DNA of 24,021 nucleotides from an uncultured Oscillospiraceae bacterium (GCA_900754605.1 CAAEDK010000093.1:1-24021), one strand, 5' to 3'. Shown: positions 1-7,253, numbered from the stretch's first letter. The notes: generated from the sequence alone by a model not told the origin. A program made the numbers and translations.

Positions 1-276
1 ATCTGCAGAAACACTCAGCTTCTCTTCCTTCACCTGCTTCTGGTTCTCGATGTCATAGATGTTCAGGGTAACTTCCTTGGTGGAGGCAACAGGCTTCACC
101 TCCACATACACATAGCCATCGCGGATAGCCAGGTCGCCGGTTACGGTGAACTCATAACCTTCTGGAAGTTTGATGGCACTGGTGTTGACATGGATCGCAT
201 CTGCAGAAACACTCAGCTTCGCTTCCTGCACCTGCTTCTGGTTCTCGATGTCATAGATGTTCAGGGTAACTTCCTT
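1..276. repeat. Tandem 198-bp coding repeat (two copies, first cut by edge)
   Basis: The stretch 1-78 is almost identical to 199-276, giving a 198-bp (66-codon) period inside the surface-protein gene. Only a few bases differ. Such near-identical tandem units usually continue and vary in copy number between strains. Confidence 0.85.
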
Positions 277-1017
277 AGCCGTTTCCAAATAATCCGCCTT
301 GCCGTTTTTATTGCTGTCCTCAGCCCAAACGGCATACAGGGTGGTATCCTCATCGATGCGATAGACCTGATTAGCATCGATGATACCAGCCTGTTTCTGT
401 GCCTCTAGGGTCGTGATGAGACCATTTTTCTTCGTGCTGAATCCAAGAAGGACAGCATTTTCTCTTGTAAAGGGAACATCCTTGCCAACCGTAACGGCGT
501 CGTGCTCTAAAAATTCATGTACAACAGCAGGTTCCTTGCCGCCGTTGGGATCATAGGTCAGCTTGACATTCAGGTAAATCTGCGTGATATGATGACCGAT
601 ATCACCCACATCATGTTTAAGCTGCTCGGGAGCGATAGCAACTGGAATTCGATGGTATGTCCCCGTACTGTCCACTGTGGCACAAATCGTGATAGCGGTA
701 ACATGATCGTCTATACCGCCCCAGTGGTCCCAGGAAGTATTTTGGACTTTCCAAGCGTCATGTTTTTGCACGTACCCATTTGTACCGCTTCCATCAACAT
801 TATCAACGCCGGAATGTACCAGAATCTTATGAATGTTGATTTCTTTCTGCTCAGATCCGGTATAATTCTGAACTACTTTAACAATGTTCCTCTTATTCAT
901 GATGTGGAACTCAGTGTCGTTGACACGCCGGGCTTCCGGTGCAGCAAAAACCGACACAGGCAGCAGTCCGATCACCAGACAGAGCGTCAGCAAAATTGCT
1001 GACAATCTTCTTTTCAT
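1..1017 (-). CDS. Secreted repeat-containing surface protein, N-terminal part (runs off left edge)
   Basis: An open frame starts with ATG at 1017 and stays open for 339 codons to the window edge, so the C-terminus is missing. The start is set by GGAGG at 1026-1030, 8 nt upstream. Residues 1-26 form a Sec signal peptide (KRR, hydrophobic core, VFA-A cleavage). Residues about 153-233 resemble an InlB-type B-repeat (TYDPNGG near the start, TLYAVW at the end). A short acidic DSNKNGKADYLE stretch follows at 234-245. From residue 248 a 66-residue unit beginning KEVTLNIYDIENQKQV repeats, the second copy being cut by the edge. This layout is typical of clostridial cell-surface adhesins whose anchor (SLH, LPXTG or similar) lies at the C-terminus. 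The substrate cannot be told. It is codirectional with the zinc-ribbon gene upstream and separated from it by a 283-bp leader. Confidence 0.85.
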   Translation of the reverse strand, partial: MKRRLSAILLTLCLVIGLLPVSVFAAPEARRVNDTEFHIMNKRNIVKVVQNYTGSEQKEINIHKILVHSGVDNVDGSGTNGYVQKHDAWKVQNTSWDHWGGIDDHVTAITICATVDSTGTYHRIPVAIAPEQLKHDVGDIGHHITQIYLNVKLTYDPNGGKEPAVVHEFLEHDAVTVGKDVPFTRENAVLLGFSTKKNGLITTLEAQKQAGIIDANQVYRIDEDTTLYAVWAEDSNKNGKADYLETAKEVTLNIYDIENQKQVQEAKLSVSADAIHVNTSAIKLPEGYEFTVTGDLAIRDGYVYVEVKPVASTKEVTLNIYDIENQKQVKEEKLSVSAD

Positions 1018-1300
1018 CAATTTTTCCTCCTTTACAGAATGGTGCTTACGCGCACACGGAAGCCCTCAGGCGTTCTCTCTCAAACCAGTTTTGATGTGTG
1101 GTCGCAGCCTTTGCGCCTCCGCAGATTTGCCATGTGCCAGAGAAAAGCTCCTGACCCCTTGGCACGTCACCTTGCTGCTGGTGGCCTGTCTTGTCTGGCC
1201 GACAGAGGCAGGACTTGATATGTATTTTTACACCTCCTTGACCTTTCTCGTTTTATGTGATATGCAGATATGAAATGCCCTGCCAATTACAGAGCTGGGG
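1018..1300 (-). promoter_or_regulatory. Structured leader / intergenic region upstream of the surface-protein gene
   Basis: This 283-bp gap between two codirectional genes has no convincing ORF. On the minus strand a TTGGCA hexamer (complement of 1281-1286) could be a -35 element, followed by a weak ATATCA-like -10. Several short stems can be drawn, for example TGCCA with TGGCA around a GAG-CTTTT-CTC hairpin, and a bulged stem around GAACGCC/GGGCTTC. The stretch 1107-1138 read on the minus strand contains GGCAAA and, 10 nt later, CGCAAAG. These two sequences are conserved in c-di-GMP-I (GEMM) riboswitches, but the hairpin between them would be only 2-3 bp, so the match is weak. Confidence 0.3.
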
Positions 1301-2455
1301 TCACAATACAGGTTGTCCTTCTTTAGGTTGTCCTTCTTTGAAGTGGAAGTCTTTGATCGCCTTCAGTTCCGGGTTCACATAGCGCCGCTTTGCTACACCA
1401 GCGCAAACGGGACAGCCACACTTTTGAGGTCCTGCCCTGGCATAAATGACAGCCTTCCATACATGACCATCATCACACTGCCACCAGACCCTGCGATGAG
1501 AACCAGCCGTAACCATCTGAGCCGTTAAGGTACCGTTGAGAACAGGATGCCATTGGGCCGCAACCGTTGGTTCTAAGGTTGCCAAATCGTTAAAACCAGG
1601 CAGCACTTTTTTCCCTGTGCAATACGGACATTCACTGCCACGGGTACGTGCTGCCACAACAGCTTCATATTCATGGCCCTTTTCACATATCCACCAAACT
1701 TTTCGATTGGAACTTGGTGTGACTTGCTGTGGAGACAGCTTTCCATTTTTTTCTGAATTCCACTGGGCAGCAATAGCAGGAAATTGGCTTGCCAGATCAT
1801 TTTCACCTGGAAGCACTTTTTTCCCGCTGCATACTGGGCATCCGCTTCCAGATACCCGAGATGCTACCGAAGCTTGCCACTCATGGCCTTTCTCACAAAT
1901 CCACCACACCTTTCGAGTGGTGCCAGGCACAACGGAGTCAGGAGTGAGGCTTCCATTTTTATTCATATCCCACTGAGCTGCCAGCCGTGGGTACTGTGAC
2001 GCCAAATCATTTTCATTGGAGCAGATTTCCCGATTCGCACACACCGGACAGTTGCAGCCAACCGTGCGAGATTTGACCCGTGCTCGCCACTCATGTCCGT
2101 TTTTGCATATCCACCAAACCATTCGATGGCTACCAGGCAAAACCTGGCTTGGAGTTAGCCCCCCGTTTCTCGTCGGGTGCCACTGGCGTGCCAATTCTGG
2201 AAAAAGTGTACCCAAGTCATTCTCCCCGCGCTGTGCAACTTTACCTGCACAAACGGGACAGCCACTACCACTGCAGGTCCTGGTATATACCGCCGCCTGC
2301 CATCGGTGACCTTTTTCACATTGCCACCAAACTTTACGCTTGCTGCCCCGGGATATACTGCTCGGTGTCAACGGCAGGTTAGCCTTTTCTTCCCATTGCT
2401 CCAGCAGTTCTTGGCGTCTCTCGCTGATGCAAAAGTCGTACAGGCTCTCACGCAA
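1301..2455 (-). CDS. Five-repeat zinc-ribbon protein (DUF4379-like)
   Basis: This 384-residue protein is built almost entirely of five repeats of about 65 residues. Each carries WW-x-C-x2-GH-x-W/Y followed some 15-20 residues later by CPxC, a Cys4-type zinc ribbon or treble clef of the kind grouped as probable zinc-ribbon domain DUF4379. Between ribbons a conserved ENDLA...P.LAAQW segment recurs. There is no signal peptide or membrane segment, so it should be cytoplasmic. The family has no established function; nucleic-acid binding is an inference from the fold. TTG at 2455 is chosen as start because GGAG lies at 2461-2464, 5 nt upstream, and no better codon exists. Its only visible promoter lies inside the invertible segment at 2494-2718, so expression is probably phase-variable. 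The C-terminus ends in a duplicated KEGQP motif. Confidence 0.85.
   Translation of the reverse strand: MRESLYDFCISERRQELLEQWEEKANLPLTPSSISRGSKRKVWWQCEKGHRWQAAVYTRTCSGSGCPVCAGKVAQRGENDLGTLFPELARQWHPTRNGGLTPSQVLPGSHRMVWWICKNGHEWRARVKSRTVGCNCPVCANREICSNENDLASQYPRLAAQWDMNKNGSLTPDSVVPGTTRKVWWICEKGHEWQASVASRVSGSGCPVCSGKKVLPGENDLASQFPAIAAQWNSEKNGKLSPQQVTPSSNRKVWWICEKGHEYEAVVAARTRGSECPYCTGKKVLPGFNDLATLEPTVAAQWHPVLNGTLTAQMVTAGSHRRVWWQCDDGHVWKAVIYARAGPQKCGCPVCAGVAKRRYVNPELKAIKDFHFKEGQPKEGQPVL
1310..1339. repeat. 15-bp perfect tandem duplication at the 3' end of the zinc-ribbon gene
   Basis: Positions 1310-1324 and 1325-1339 are identical 15-mers (aggttgtccttcttt). They encode the KEGQP-KEGQP tail. The in-frame duplication lies just before the stop codon and looks like recent slippage. 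Confidence 0.9.
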
Positions 2456-2477
2456 GCCAACTCCTCTCCCTTCTATT

Positions 2478-2493
2478 CAGAATCAATATTCTG
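2478..2493 (+). repeat. Left inverted repeat of the candidate switch
   Basis: The sequence is CAGAAT-CAAT-ATTCTG. It is itself a dyad with perfect 6-bp arms and an asymmetric 4-bp centre, which resembles a tyrosine-recombinase core site where the centre sets orientation. Confidence 0.75.
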
Positions 2494-2531
2494 CCCCAAT
2501 ATTATCCACATGTCAGTGAGTACATAAAGGT

Positions 2532-2560
2532 ATTATAACAGGTATAAAAACTAAAAACAA
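2532..2560 (-). promoter_or_regulatory. Promoter inside the invertible segment, driving the zinc-ribbon gene
   Basis: On the minus strand TTGTTT (2555-2560) and TATAAT (2532-2537) are separated by exactly 17 bp, with TG one base upstream of the -10 (extended -10). Transcription would begin near 2525, cross the left inverted repeat and reach the zinc-ribbon ribosome-binding site after about 60 nt. In the present orientation the gene is predicted ON. Confidence 0.75.
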
Positions 2561-2577
2561 GGTATATTATAGATTTT

Positions 2578-2636
2578 GGGTGCAGAAATCTAGGCCGCGA
2601 GTATGCTCGCTATTTGCGGCCTAGATTTTTGCACCC
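2578..2636. repeat. Long hairpin (21-bp arms) inside the invertible segment
   Basis: Arms 2578-2598 and 2616-2636 are reverse complements at 20 of 21 positions around a 17-nt loop. On the plus strand the hairpin is followed by CTTTTG-like sequence beginning TTTT. On the minus strand no T tract follows. It may act as a weak plus-strand terminator or as a structural barrier. Confidence 0.8.
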
Positions 2637-2640
2637 TTTT

Positions 2641-2674
2641 GCCCGTTTCCATCGAGGAAAACGGGCAATTTTTT
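2641..2674 (+). terminator. Plus-strand terminator inside the invertible segment
   Basis: Arms gcccgtttcc (2641-2650) and ggaaaacgggc (2656-2666) pair with one bulged base around a 5-nt loop and are followed by aatttttt. No plus-strand gene lies upstream in this orientation. After inversion it would face the zinc-ribbon gene and block read-through from the recombinase side. Confidence 0.65.
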
Positions 2675-2718
2675 CGCCCATTTAATTCCTCTGATGAGAG
2701 AAAATGGAATGAGATATT

Positions 2719-2734
2719 CGGAATATTGATTCTG
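2719..2734 (-). repeat. Right inverted repeat of the candidate switch
   Basis: Read on the minus strand it is CAGAATCAATATTCCG, differing from the left copy at one position only. It sits between the invertible segment and the recombinase stop codon (TAG, 2738-2740). Confidence 0.75.
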
Positions 2735-2737
2735 TGA

Positions 2738-3584
2738 CTATATTACCAACCCAAGTCGGTCAATCTGCTGTTGGTGCTCTGTACCGGAGGTAACCAGATA
2801 GATGCGTGTGGTTTCGATATTGCTGTGACCCAGCAGATCGGCCAGCTTAACAATATCTCGGCAGACACGGTAGAATACTGTGGCAAAAAGATGTCGCAGG
2901 TTATGTGGGAATACTTTTTCTGGTTCCACGCCAGCATATCTACACAGTCCTTTCATTTCTGCCCAGATTTGACGGCGCCCTAGTTTCCTTCCGCTTTTGG
3001 TGCAAAAAATTGCACCAGAAGCGGTTTTTTGTTTTTTCGCATATTTTAGCAGCTTGCGGCAAAGTTTTCCAGGAAGTAAAATGGTTCGAATCTTTCCCTT
3101 CAACTTAATTTCCACCTTGCCACGCTGAACCGCTTCTACTGTGATATACTGCACTTCGCTGACTCGAATTCCACTGGCTCCAATGGTTTCCACCAACAGC
3201 CCAAGACGATCCCGTCCCAATTTATAAGCTGTAGTTAACAGTCTCTGGTAATCATCTTTTGTGAGTTCACGGCTGGCATCCCGAAACAGACAGCGCTGAA
3301 TTTTAAGAAACTTTACGCGGTATTCCTCTAGATGAAGAAACTTTAGCAGACTATTCAGCGCTGAGAGCATTGCATTTGATCGTGGTCGGGGCATAGCCTT
3401 GTGTCACAAGGTGCGCTTTCCACTCCGCGGTCAGTTCCTTACTGATATTACGACCATCAAGCCAGCGGGCAAATGCGTGAATATCCCGCAGATATTTCTC
3501 CATAGTTGCACTACTCTTCTCTTCCATCTGAAGATCATGTGCGTACGCATTGATTTGTTCTTGTGTTAATGGATGATACTTCAT
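2738..3584 (-). pseudogene. Tyrosine recombinase, frameshifted
   Basis: Two overlapping frames together encode one recombinase of about 281 residues. The first (ATG at 3584, AGGAGG 7 nt upstream) holds the N-terminal SAM-like core-binding domain (LTQEQINAYAHDLQ, EKYLRDIHAFARWLDG) and stops near 3351. The second continues as MLSALNSLLKFL and holds the catalytic domain with all expected residues: Arg in SGIRVSE, Lys in KLKGK, HNLRH, LGH and the Tyr nucleophile in TTRIYL. Removing one A from the AAA run (complement of 3375-3377) restores a continuous TTINAMLSALNSLL reading. The defect is thus a one-base insertion in the linker between the domains. It may be a true inactivating mutation or a sequencing error. 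Its 3' end abuts the right inverted repeat, so it is the obvious candidate invertase. A weak promoter TTGCTG-18-TATAGT lies just upstream. Confidence 0.85.
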
Positions 3585-4203
3585 AGATACCCTCCTACTT
3601 CAACTATATCGTTTATATCGTCATTACAGCAAATACACCTGGAAACGAATACCCACCGCATGATTTGCTGCTTTTAGCACTATAATGGTAAGATACCCTC
3701 TGTCACAGGAATAATCCGCAGTTATCCGGCCCTTTCCTTATAACACTCTCACTTTCTGCATTGTTCCGTTTATCTTATGTGTTAGACTTTAGTGGGCTTC
3801 TGCATATACTGGGCCAACACTGCTTCACACCTACAGTGAATCAGGTAATTCAATCCTTTCCCCTGTATATTTCGCATAATCTTTCTGCCTTCCCAGATGC
3901 CTTGAGGCCGCAGCATCAGTATCTTGTAACTTGGCTTTGCGTGACAGTGCTCTTCTCCCAACTGTTTCTTGTCCGTAACAACCACAATACCGAAAAATAG
4001 ATCAAAAGTCCAGAGATTCTTCCTGCTCTGATGGGAGCATCCAAGCACTCACAGGTTCTCTTACACCCAAATATGCTATGCGCTACTCACATAAAAATTA
4101 GGCATTCCTCTTCGCATCTGCCGTTGTAGAGGAATACCTATCCATTTCAAGATTATTCAGTTCGTTTGCCACTTTCCTTATCAGCTTGAATATACAAAAG
4201 AAT
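3585..4203. other. Intergenic region of about 620 bp without a recognisable gene
   Basis: Apart from the possible recombinase promoter next to 3600 and a hairpin at 4099-4140, I see nothing recognisable. Short open frames on both strands (for example 3782-4048 minus) lack ribosome-binding sites and family signatures. The region may be remnant sequence between the switch module and the phosphonate operon. Confidence 0.5.
4099..4140 (-). terminator. Terminator-like hairpin downstream of the phn operon
   Basis: Arms 4099-4111 and 4128-4140 pair at 12 of 13 positions. On the minus strand the hairpin is followed by ATTTTTAT. It could be a second, back-up terminator of the phn transcript. Confidence 0.5.
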
Positions 4204-4236
4204 CGCCGCAGAGCAGGGATCTTCTGCTCTGCGGCG
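4204..4236 (-). terminator. Terminator of the 2-aminoethylphosphonate operon
   Basis: A perfect 13-bp stem (4204-4216 with 4224-4236) and 7-nt loop is followed on the minus strand by ATTCTTTT. It lies 26 bp past the phnX stop codon. Confidence 0.85.
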
Positions 4237-4262
4237 TTCTATATTTCTTACAATCCGACCTG

Positions 4263-5039
4263 TCAAACACCAATTGCACGAAGCAGCTGGGACAATTCAG
4301 ATAGATTGCGTATGACAAAGTGAGCGCCGGCAGCGCGGAACGTTTTCTCCACCTTGCGGCAGGCCGCGTTCCGCTCCTCCGCAGTCAAAGCTTCAAACTC
4401 TTCCTGGCTCAATCCCAGCTCAGAGCTGCCCTCCAGCACACCCACAGACCAGACCCCTGCATTGATGCCCTCCTGGATATCGGAAACAGTATCCCCCACT
4501 TTGACCACACGCTTCACATCGGAGATCCCCAGAGCCTTCATGTTTTCAAACACCATATAGGGCGCAGGACGACCCTTCCCGCCCACCGCATCAGGGCTAA
4601 ACCAACAGTCGGGAGCGTAACCCAGTTCTGCAGCCTTAGGGACGACCACACCCATCATAGCATCGGTATAGCCAGTTGTAGACCCGATCTTTAGCCCCAT
4701 AGCACGCAGCTGTGCCACTGCATCCAGCACATACGGCTTAGGCGCAGCAAAGTCAGTCAAGATGGAGAACAGTTTCGGCTCAAATTGAGCATAGACTGCC
4801 TCCACATCCTTATCACCAGCAGCATGACCGGTCACTTTTTCCCATTCAGCAGCAATACGTTCCATCTTCAGCATGGTGCGGATATGATCTCGTTTCAGCA
4901 TTCCCATGGGTTTACGGGTCTCTTCCATAGTAACGGAAATCCCAAAGTGGCTGAACGCCTCCCGAAAGGCTTGAACAGGAGCGAAGCAGCCGTAGTCGAC
5001 GGTGGTACCTGCCCAGTCGAAAATAACGGCTTCAATCAT
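4263..5039 (-). CDS. phnX: Phosphonoacetaldehyde hydrolase (phosphonatase)
   Basis: This 258-residue HAD-superfamily enzyme hydrolyses phosphonoacetaldehyde to acetaldehyde and phosphate, the second step of AEP breakdown in the cytoplasm. The family signature FDWAGTTVDYG is at residues 7-17, with Asp8 as nucleophile. Lys49 in MGMLKRDH sits 41 residues later, the same spacing as the Schiff-base lysine of characterised phosphonatases. The later HAD motifs GSTTGYT and VKVGDTVSDIQEG are also present. Length is normal for the family. The ATG overlaps the phnW stop (ATGA, 4 bp), so the two are translationally coupled; AAGGAGG lies at about 5046-5053 inside the end of phnW. It is the last gene of the operon, followed by a strong terminator. 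Confidence 0.96.
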   Translation of the reverse strand: MIEAVIFDWAGTTVDYGCFAPVQAFREAFSHFGISVTMEETRKPMGMLKRDHIRTMLKMERIAAEWEKVTGHAAGDKDVEAVYAQFEPKLFSILTDFAAPKPYVLDAVAQLRAMGLKIGSTTGYTDAMMGVVVPKAAELGYAPDCWFSPDAVGGKGRPAPYMVFENMKALGISDVKRVVKVGDTVSDIQEGINAGVWSVGVLEGSSELGLSQEEFEALTAEERNAACRKVEKTFRAAGAHFVIRNLSELSQLLRAIGV

Positions 5040-6133
5040 TTCTGCACCTCCTTCAGATAATCAGCAATAATACCGACCAGTTTTTCAATGTCTTCCGCGT
5101 AGATCTCCCCGATGTTGCCGATACGGAACGTATCCTGGTCAGTCAGTTTACCGGGATAAATAGCATATCCGCGCTCCTTGACATAATTATAAAAGTCGGA
5201 AAATTGGAAAGACACTCCCTGAGGATAGAAGAAGGTAGTAATAATAGGCCCCTGATGGGTGCCATCGATATAGGTGGTAAAGCCCAGTTCAGCCATCTTC
5301 TCAATAAGCAGCTTATTATTTTCAGTGTACCGTTTGTTCCGGGCCGGGATACCGCCCTCGGCCATCAACTCTTCCATGGCCTTGGCGAAAGCCAGCACCA
5401 CATGGGTAGGAGAGGTAAATCTCCACTTTCCATCCTTTTCCATGGTCTTCCACTGGTCCAACAGATCCAGAGACAGAGAACGCGCCTTGCCTTCGCTCTC
5501 TAACAGCTTATCCTTGCGGCAGATGATAAAAGAGAATCCAGGAACACCTTGGATACACTTATTGGCACTGGAAATCAGGAAGTCGATCCCCCAGTCTGCT
5601 ACAGGGATATCCACACCAGCAAAGGAGGACATAGCATCTACAATAAAGGTGCGGCCTGCAGACTTGACCACCTCTCCCACTGCCTCAACATCATTGAGAA
5701 TGCCGCTTGTGGTCTCACTGTGGACCATAGCCACGTGGGTGATGGATGGATCGGCAGCCAGCAGTTCTGCAACATGAGCAGCATTGGGGATGCGGTCATA
5801 AGATTCTGCGTAGTGAATATAGGGCACGCGGGCACGCTCACAGATTTGCGTCATACGGATGCCGTAGGCACCGTTGGAACAGATGAGAAGCTTATCCTGA
5901 TCCCCGATCACGCTGGTCAGCACACTCTCCACACCGAAGGATCCGCTGCCCTGCATCAGCACAACAGTGTAGTCCTGCCCAGAAACGTGGGCCAGTTCCA
6001 GCAGCTGACTGCGGATCTTCTGAGTGACCATTTTGTAGTCATCATCCCAAGTGCAGCGGTCCACCAACATCTCCTTCTTGACGGTATCGGTTGTAGTCAA
6101 AGGACCGGGAGTCAGGAGCTTGTATGTGTTCAT
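5036..6133 (-). CDS. phnW: 2-aminoethylphosphonate--pyruvate transaminase
   Basis: This 365-residue class V PLP-dependent aminotransferase converts AEP and pyruvate to phosphonoacetaldehyde and alanine. The N-terminus LLTPGPL is typical of PhnW. Asp166 (IVDAMSS) should bind the PLP ring nitrogen, and Lys192 in SSANKCIQGVPG is the PLP lysine. Length matches the family. The start ATG has AAGGAAGG 8 nt upstream. It lies 103 bp after phnS, a gap occupied by a strong hairpin, and overlaps phnX by 4 bp. Together PhnW and PhnX form the classic AEP degradation pathway that yields phosphate, alanine and acetaldehyde. Confidence 0.97.
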   Translation of the reverse strand: MNTYKLLTPGPLTTTDTVKKEMLVDRCTWDDDYKMVTQKIRSQLLELAHVSGQDYTVVLMQGSGSFGVESVLTSVIGDQDKLLICSNGAYGIRMTQICERARVPYIHYAESYDRIPNAAHVAELLAADPSITHVAMVHSETTSGILNDVEAVGEVVKSAGRTFIVDAMSSFAGVDIPVADWGIDFLISSANKCIQGVPGFSFIICRKDKLLESEGKARSLSLDLLDQWKTMEKDGKWRFTSPTHVVLAFAKAMEELMAEGGIPARNKRYTENNKLLIEKMAELGFTTYIDGTHQGPIITTFFYPQGVSFQFSDFYNYVKERGYAIYPGKLTDQDTFRIGNIGEIYAEDIEKLVGIIADYLKEVQK

Positions 6134-6171
6134 AGGATAAACCTTCCTTTTATCAAATTATGTGTGATATA

Positions 6172-6206
6172 AGCACACGAATGGCCCATCAGGCCATTCG
6201 CGTGCT
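6172..6206 (-). promoter_or_regulatory. Intercistronic hairpin between phnS and phnW
   Basis: Arms 6172-6186 and 6192-6206 pair at 14 of 15 positions around a 5-nt loop. No T tract follows on the minus strand, so it is more likely an mRNA-processing or 3'-end-stabilising structure than a full terminator. It would separate the abundant transporter mRNA part from the catabolic genes. Confidence 0.65.
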
Positions 6207-6236
6207 TGCCGGGTAAAAAGTCCGTTTGAGAATGAT

Positions 6237-7253
6237 TCAGCCCTTGGCGCGCTCAGACAGTTCCTGATGGGCCTTGAACAGTTCAAAGGTCAGCGGCTCG
6301 TCGAACACCATGGGGTGTGCAGACTTATTGGCAATCTCAGATGTCTCACCCTCGTACAGAGGATTGGGATAGGTCTGCTGCAGTTCAGCACGGCCATTGT
6401 CAATAATGCACTGCGCCATTTCCATCGCCAGAGGATTCGTTTTATCGCCCTTGTCCAGGACCGCTACAGACTCAGTCAGAGAGAAGTTGCCCTCAGTGGG
6501 ATCGACAAAGTCGATGGGCATACCTTCAGCCTTATCGGCTACCGCCTGATGGCGCAGGCCAAAACCAACAGCAACCTCACCCGCGCGGCACAGCTTCAAA
6601 GGAGCGGTGCCGGAGGTCTCAATATGAGCGCCAGCGTTCTCATAAATCTTGGACAGCACCTCTTCGGCACCATCATCACCGTAGGCGTCCACCAGCGCCT
6701 GGATCAACAGCCACGCCGTGGAGGAGGACTGGATGTCAGTGACCGCAATGTGACCGGCATAAATAGGATCAGCCAGATCCTTCAGGCAGGTAGGGGTAGG
6801 CAGGTTTTCAGACTTCATCAGTTCGGTGTTCAGAATGATCGCACCCTCCTGGGAAGTAATGGGAGCGGTGTAGTCAGGGACCTCAAGCATAGTGTTCACA
6901 TCAAAGGTCAAGGGCAGGAACATCTTGTTCTGTTCCTGAGCGCTTTGGACATAGAAGGTACTCATGGTAACCATATCAGCCTCCAAATTGGTACCTTCAG
7001 CCATCAGCTTTCCGCCCAGCTCAGAGGTTCCATAGGTCTGGAATAGATACTTACCCTGATAGCCATTGTTATCAAGCGCGTTCTGCATGGCGGTGATAGC
7101 CTCTTCATCTGCGTTGGAGTAGATGATAACCTGCTTCTCACTCGTGTCTGCGGTGTTGGATGCGGCATCGTTGTTACTGGAGCCACAGCTGGCCAGCATA
7201 CTCAGAGATAGGGTCAGGGACAGGCCAGCGGCCAAGCATTTCTTGAAATTCAT
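6237..7253 (-). CDS. phnS: 2-aminoethylphosphonate-binding lipoprotein of an ABC transporter
   Basis: This 338-residue extracytoplasmic solute-binding protein has a lipoprotein signal peptide (KK, hydrophobic core, lipobox LASC with Cys23), after which a Ser/Asn/Asp-rich linker leads to the binding domain starting VIIYSNADEEAI. That opening resembles iron(III)/phosphonate-type class binding proteins. It lies between the permease and phnW, which makes AEP the most likely ligand. The residues that bind AEP cannot be assigned by eye. The start is supported by AAAGGAAAGG 11 nt upstream. It is 27 bp downstream of the permease gene, in the same operon. Confidence 0.88.
   Translation of the reverse strand: MNFKKCLAAGLSLTLSLSMLASCGSSNNDAASNTADTSEKQVIIYSNADEEAITAMQNALDNNGYQGKYLFQTYGTSELGGKLMAEGTNLEADMVTMSTFYVQSAQEQNKMFLPLTFDVNTMLEVPDYTAPITSQEGAIILNTELMKSENLPTPTCLKDLADPIYAGHIAVTDIQSSSTAWLLIQALVDAYGDDGAEEVLSKIYENAGAHIETSGTAPLKLCRAGEVAVGFGLRHQAVADKAEGMPIDFVDPTEGNFSLTESVAVLDKGDKTNPLAMEMAQCIIDNGRAELQQTYPNPLYEGETSEIANKSAHPMVFDEPLTFELFKAHQELSERAKG

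Larger units (their letters stand above)
2478..2734. other. Candidate invertible DNA segment (promoter inverton)
   Basis: A 225-bp segment (2494-2718) is bounded by 16-bp inverted repeats matching at 15 of 16 positions. The right repeat ends 3 bp from the stop codon of a tyrosine recombinase gene and the left repeat lies 22 bp upstream of the zinc-ribbon start codon. Inside are one strong promoter facing left and two hairpins whose T-rich tails face right. Inversion would remove the promoter from the zinc-ribbon gene and place the terminators in front of it. The arrangement matches known phase-variable promoter switches handled by tyrosine recombinases. Actual inversion is not shown by a single sequence. 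Confidence 0.72.

Noticed and set aside
517..1002. Plus-strand 161-codon open frame
   Set aside because: It is antisense to the signal-peptide-bearing surface-protein gene, which has a clear ribosome-binding site and domain content.
3782..4048. Minus-strand 88-codon open frame in the intergenic region
   Set aside because: GTG start without a ribosome-binding site, and no family signature seen. It could be a gene remnant, but nothing supports it.
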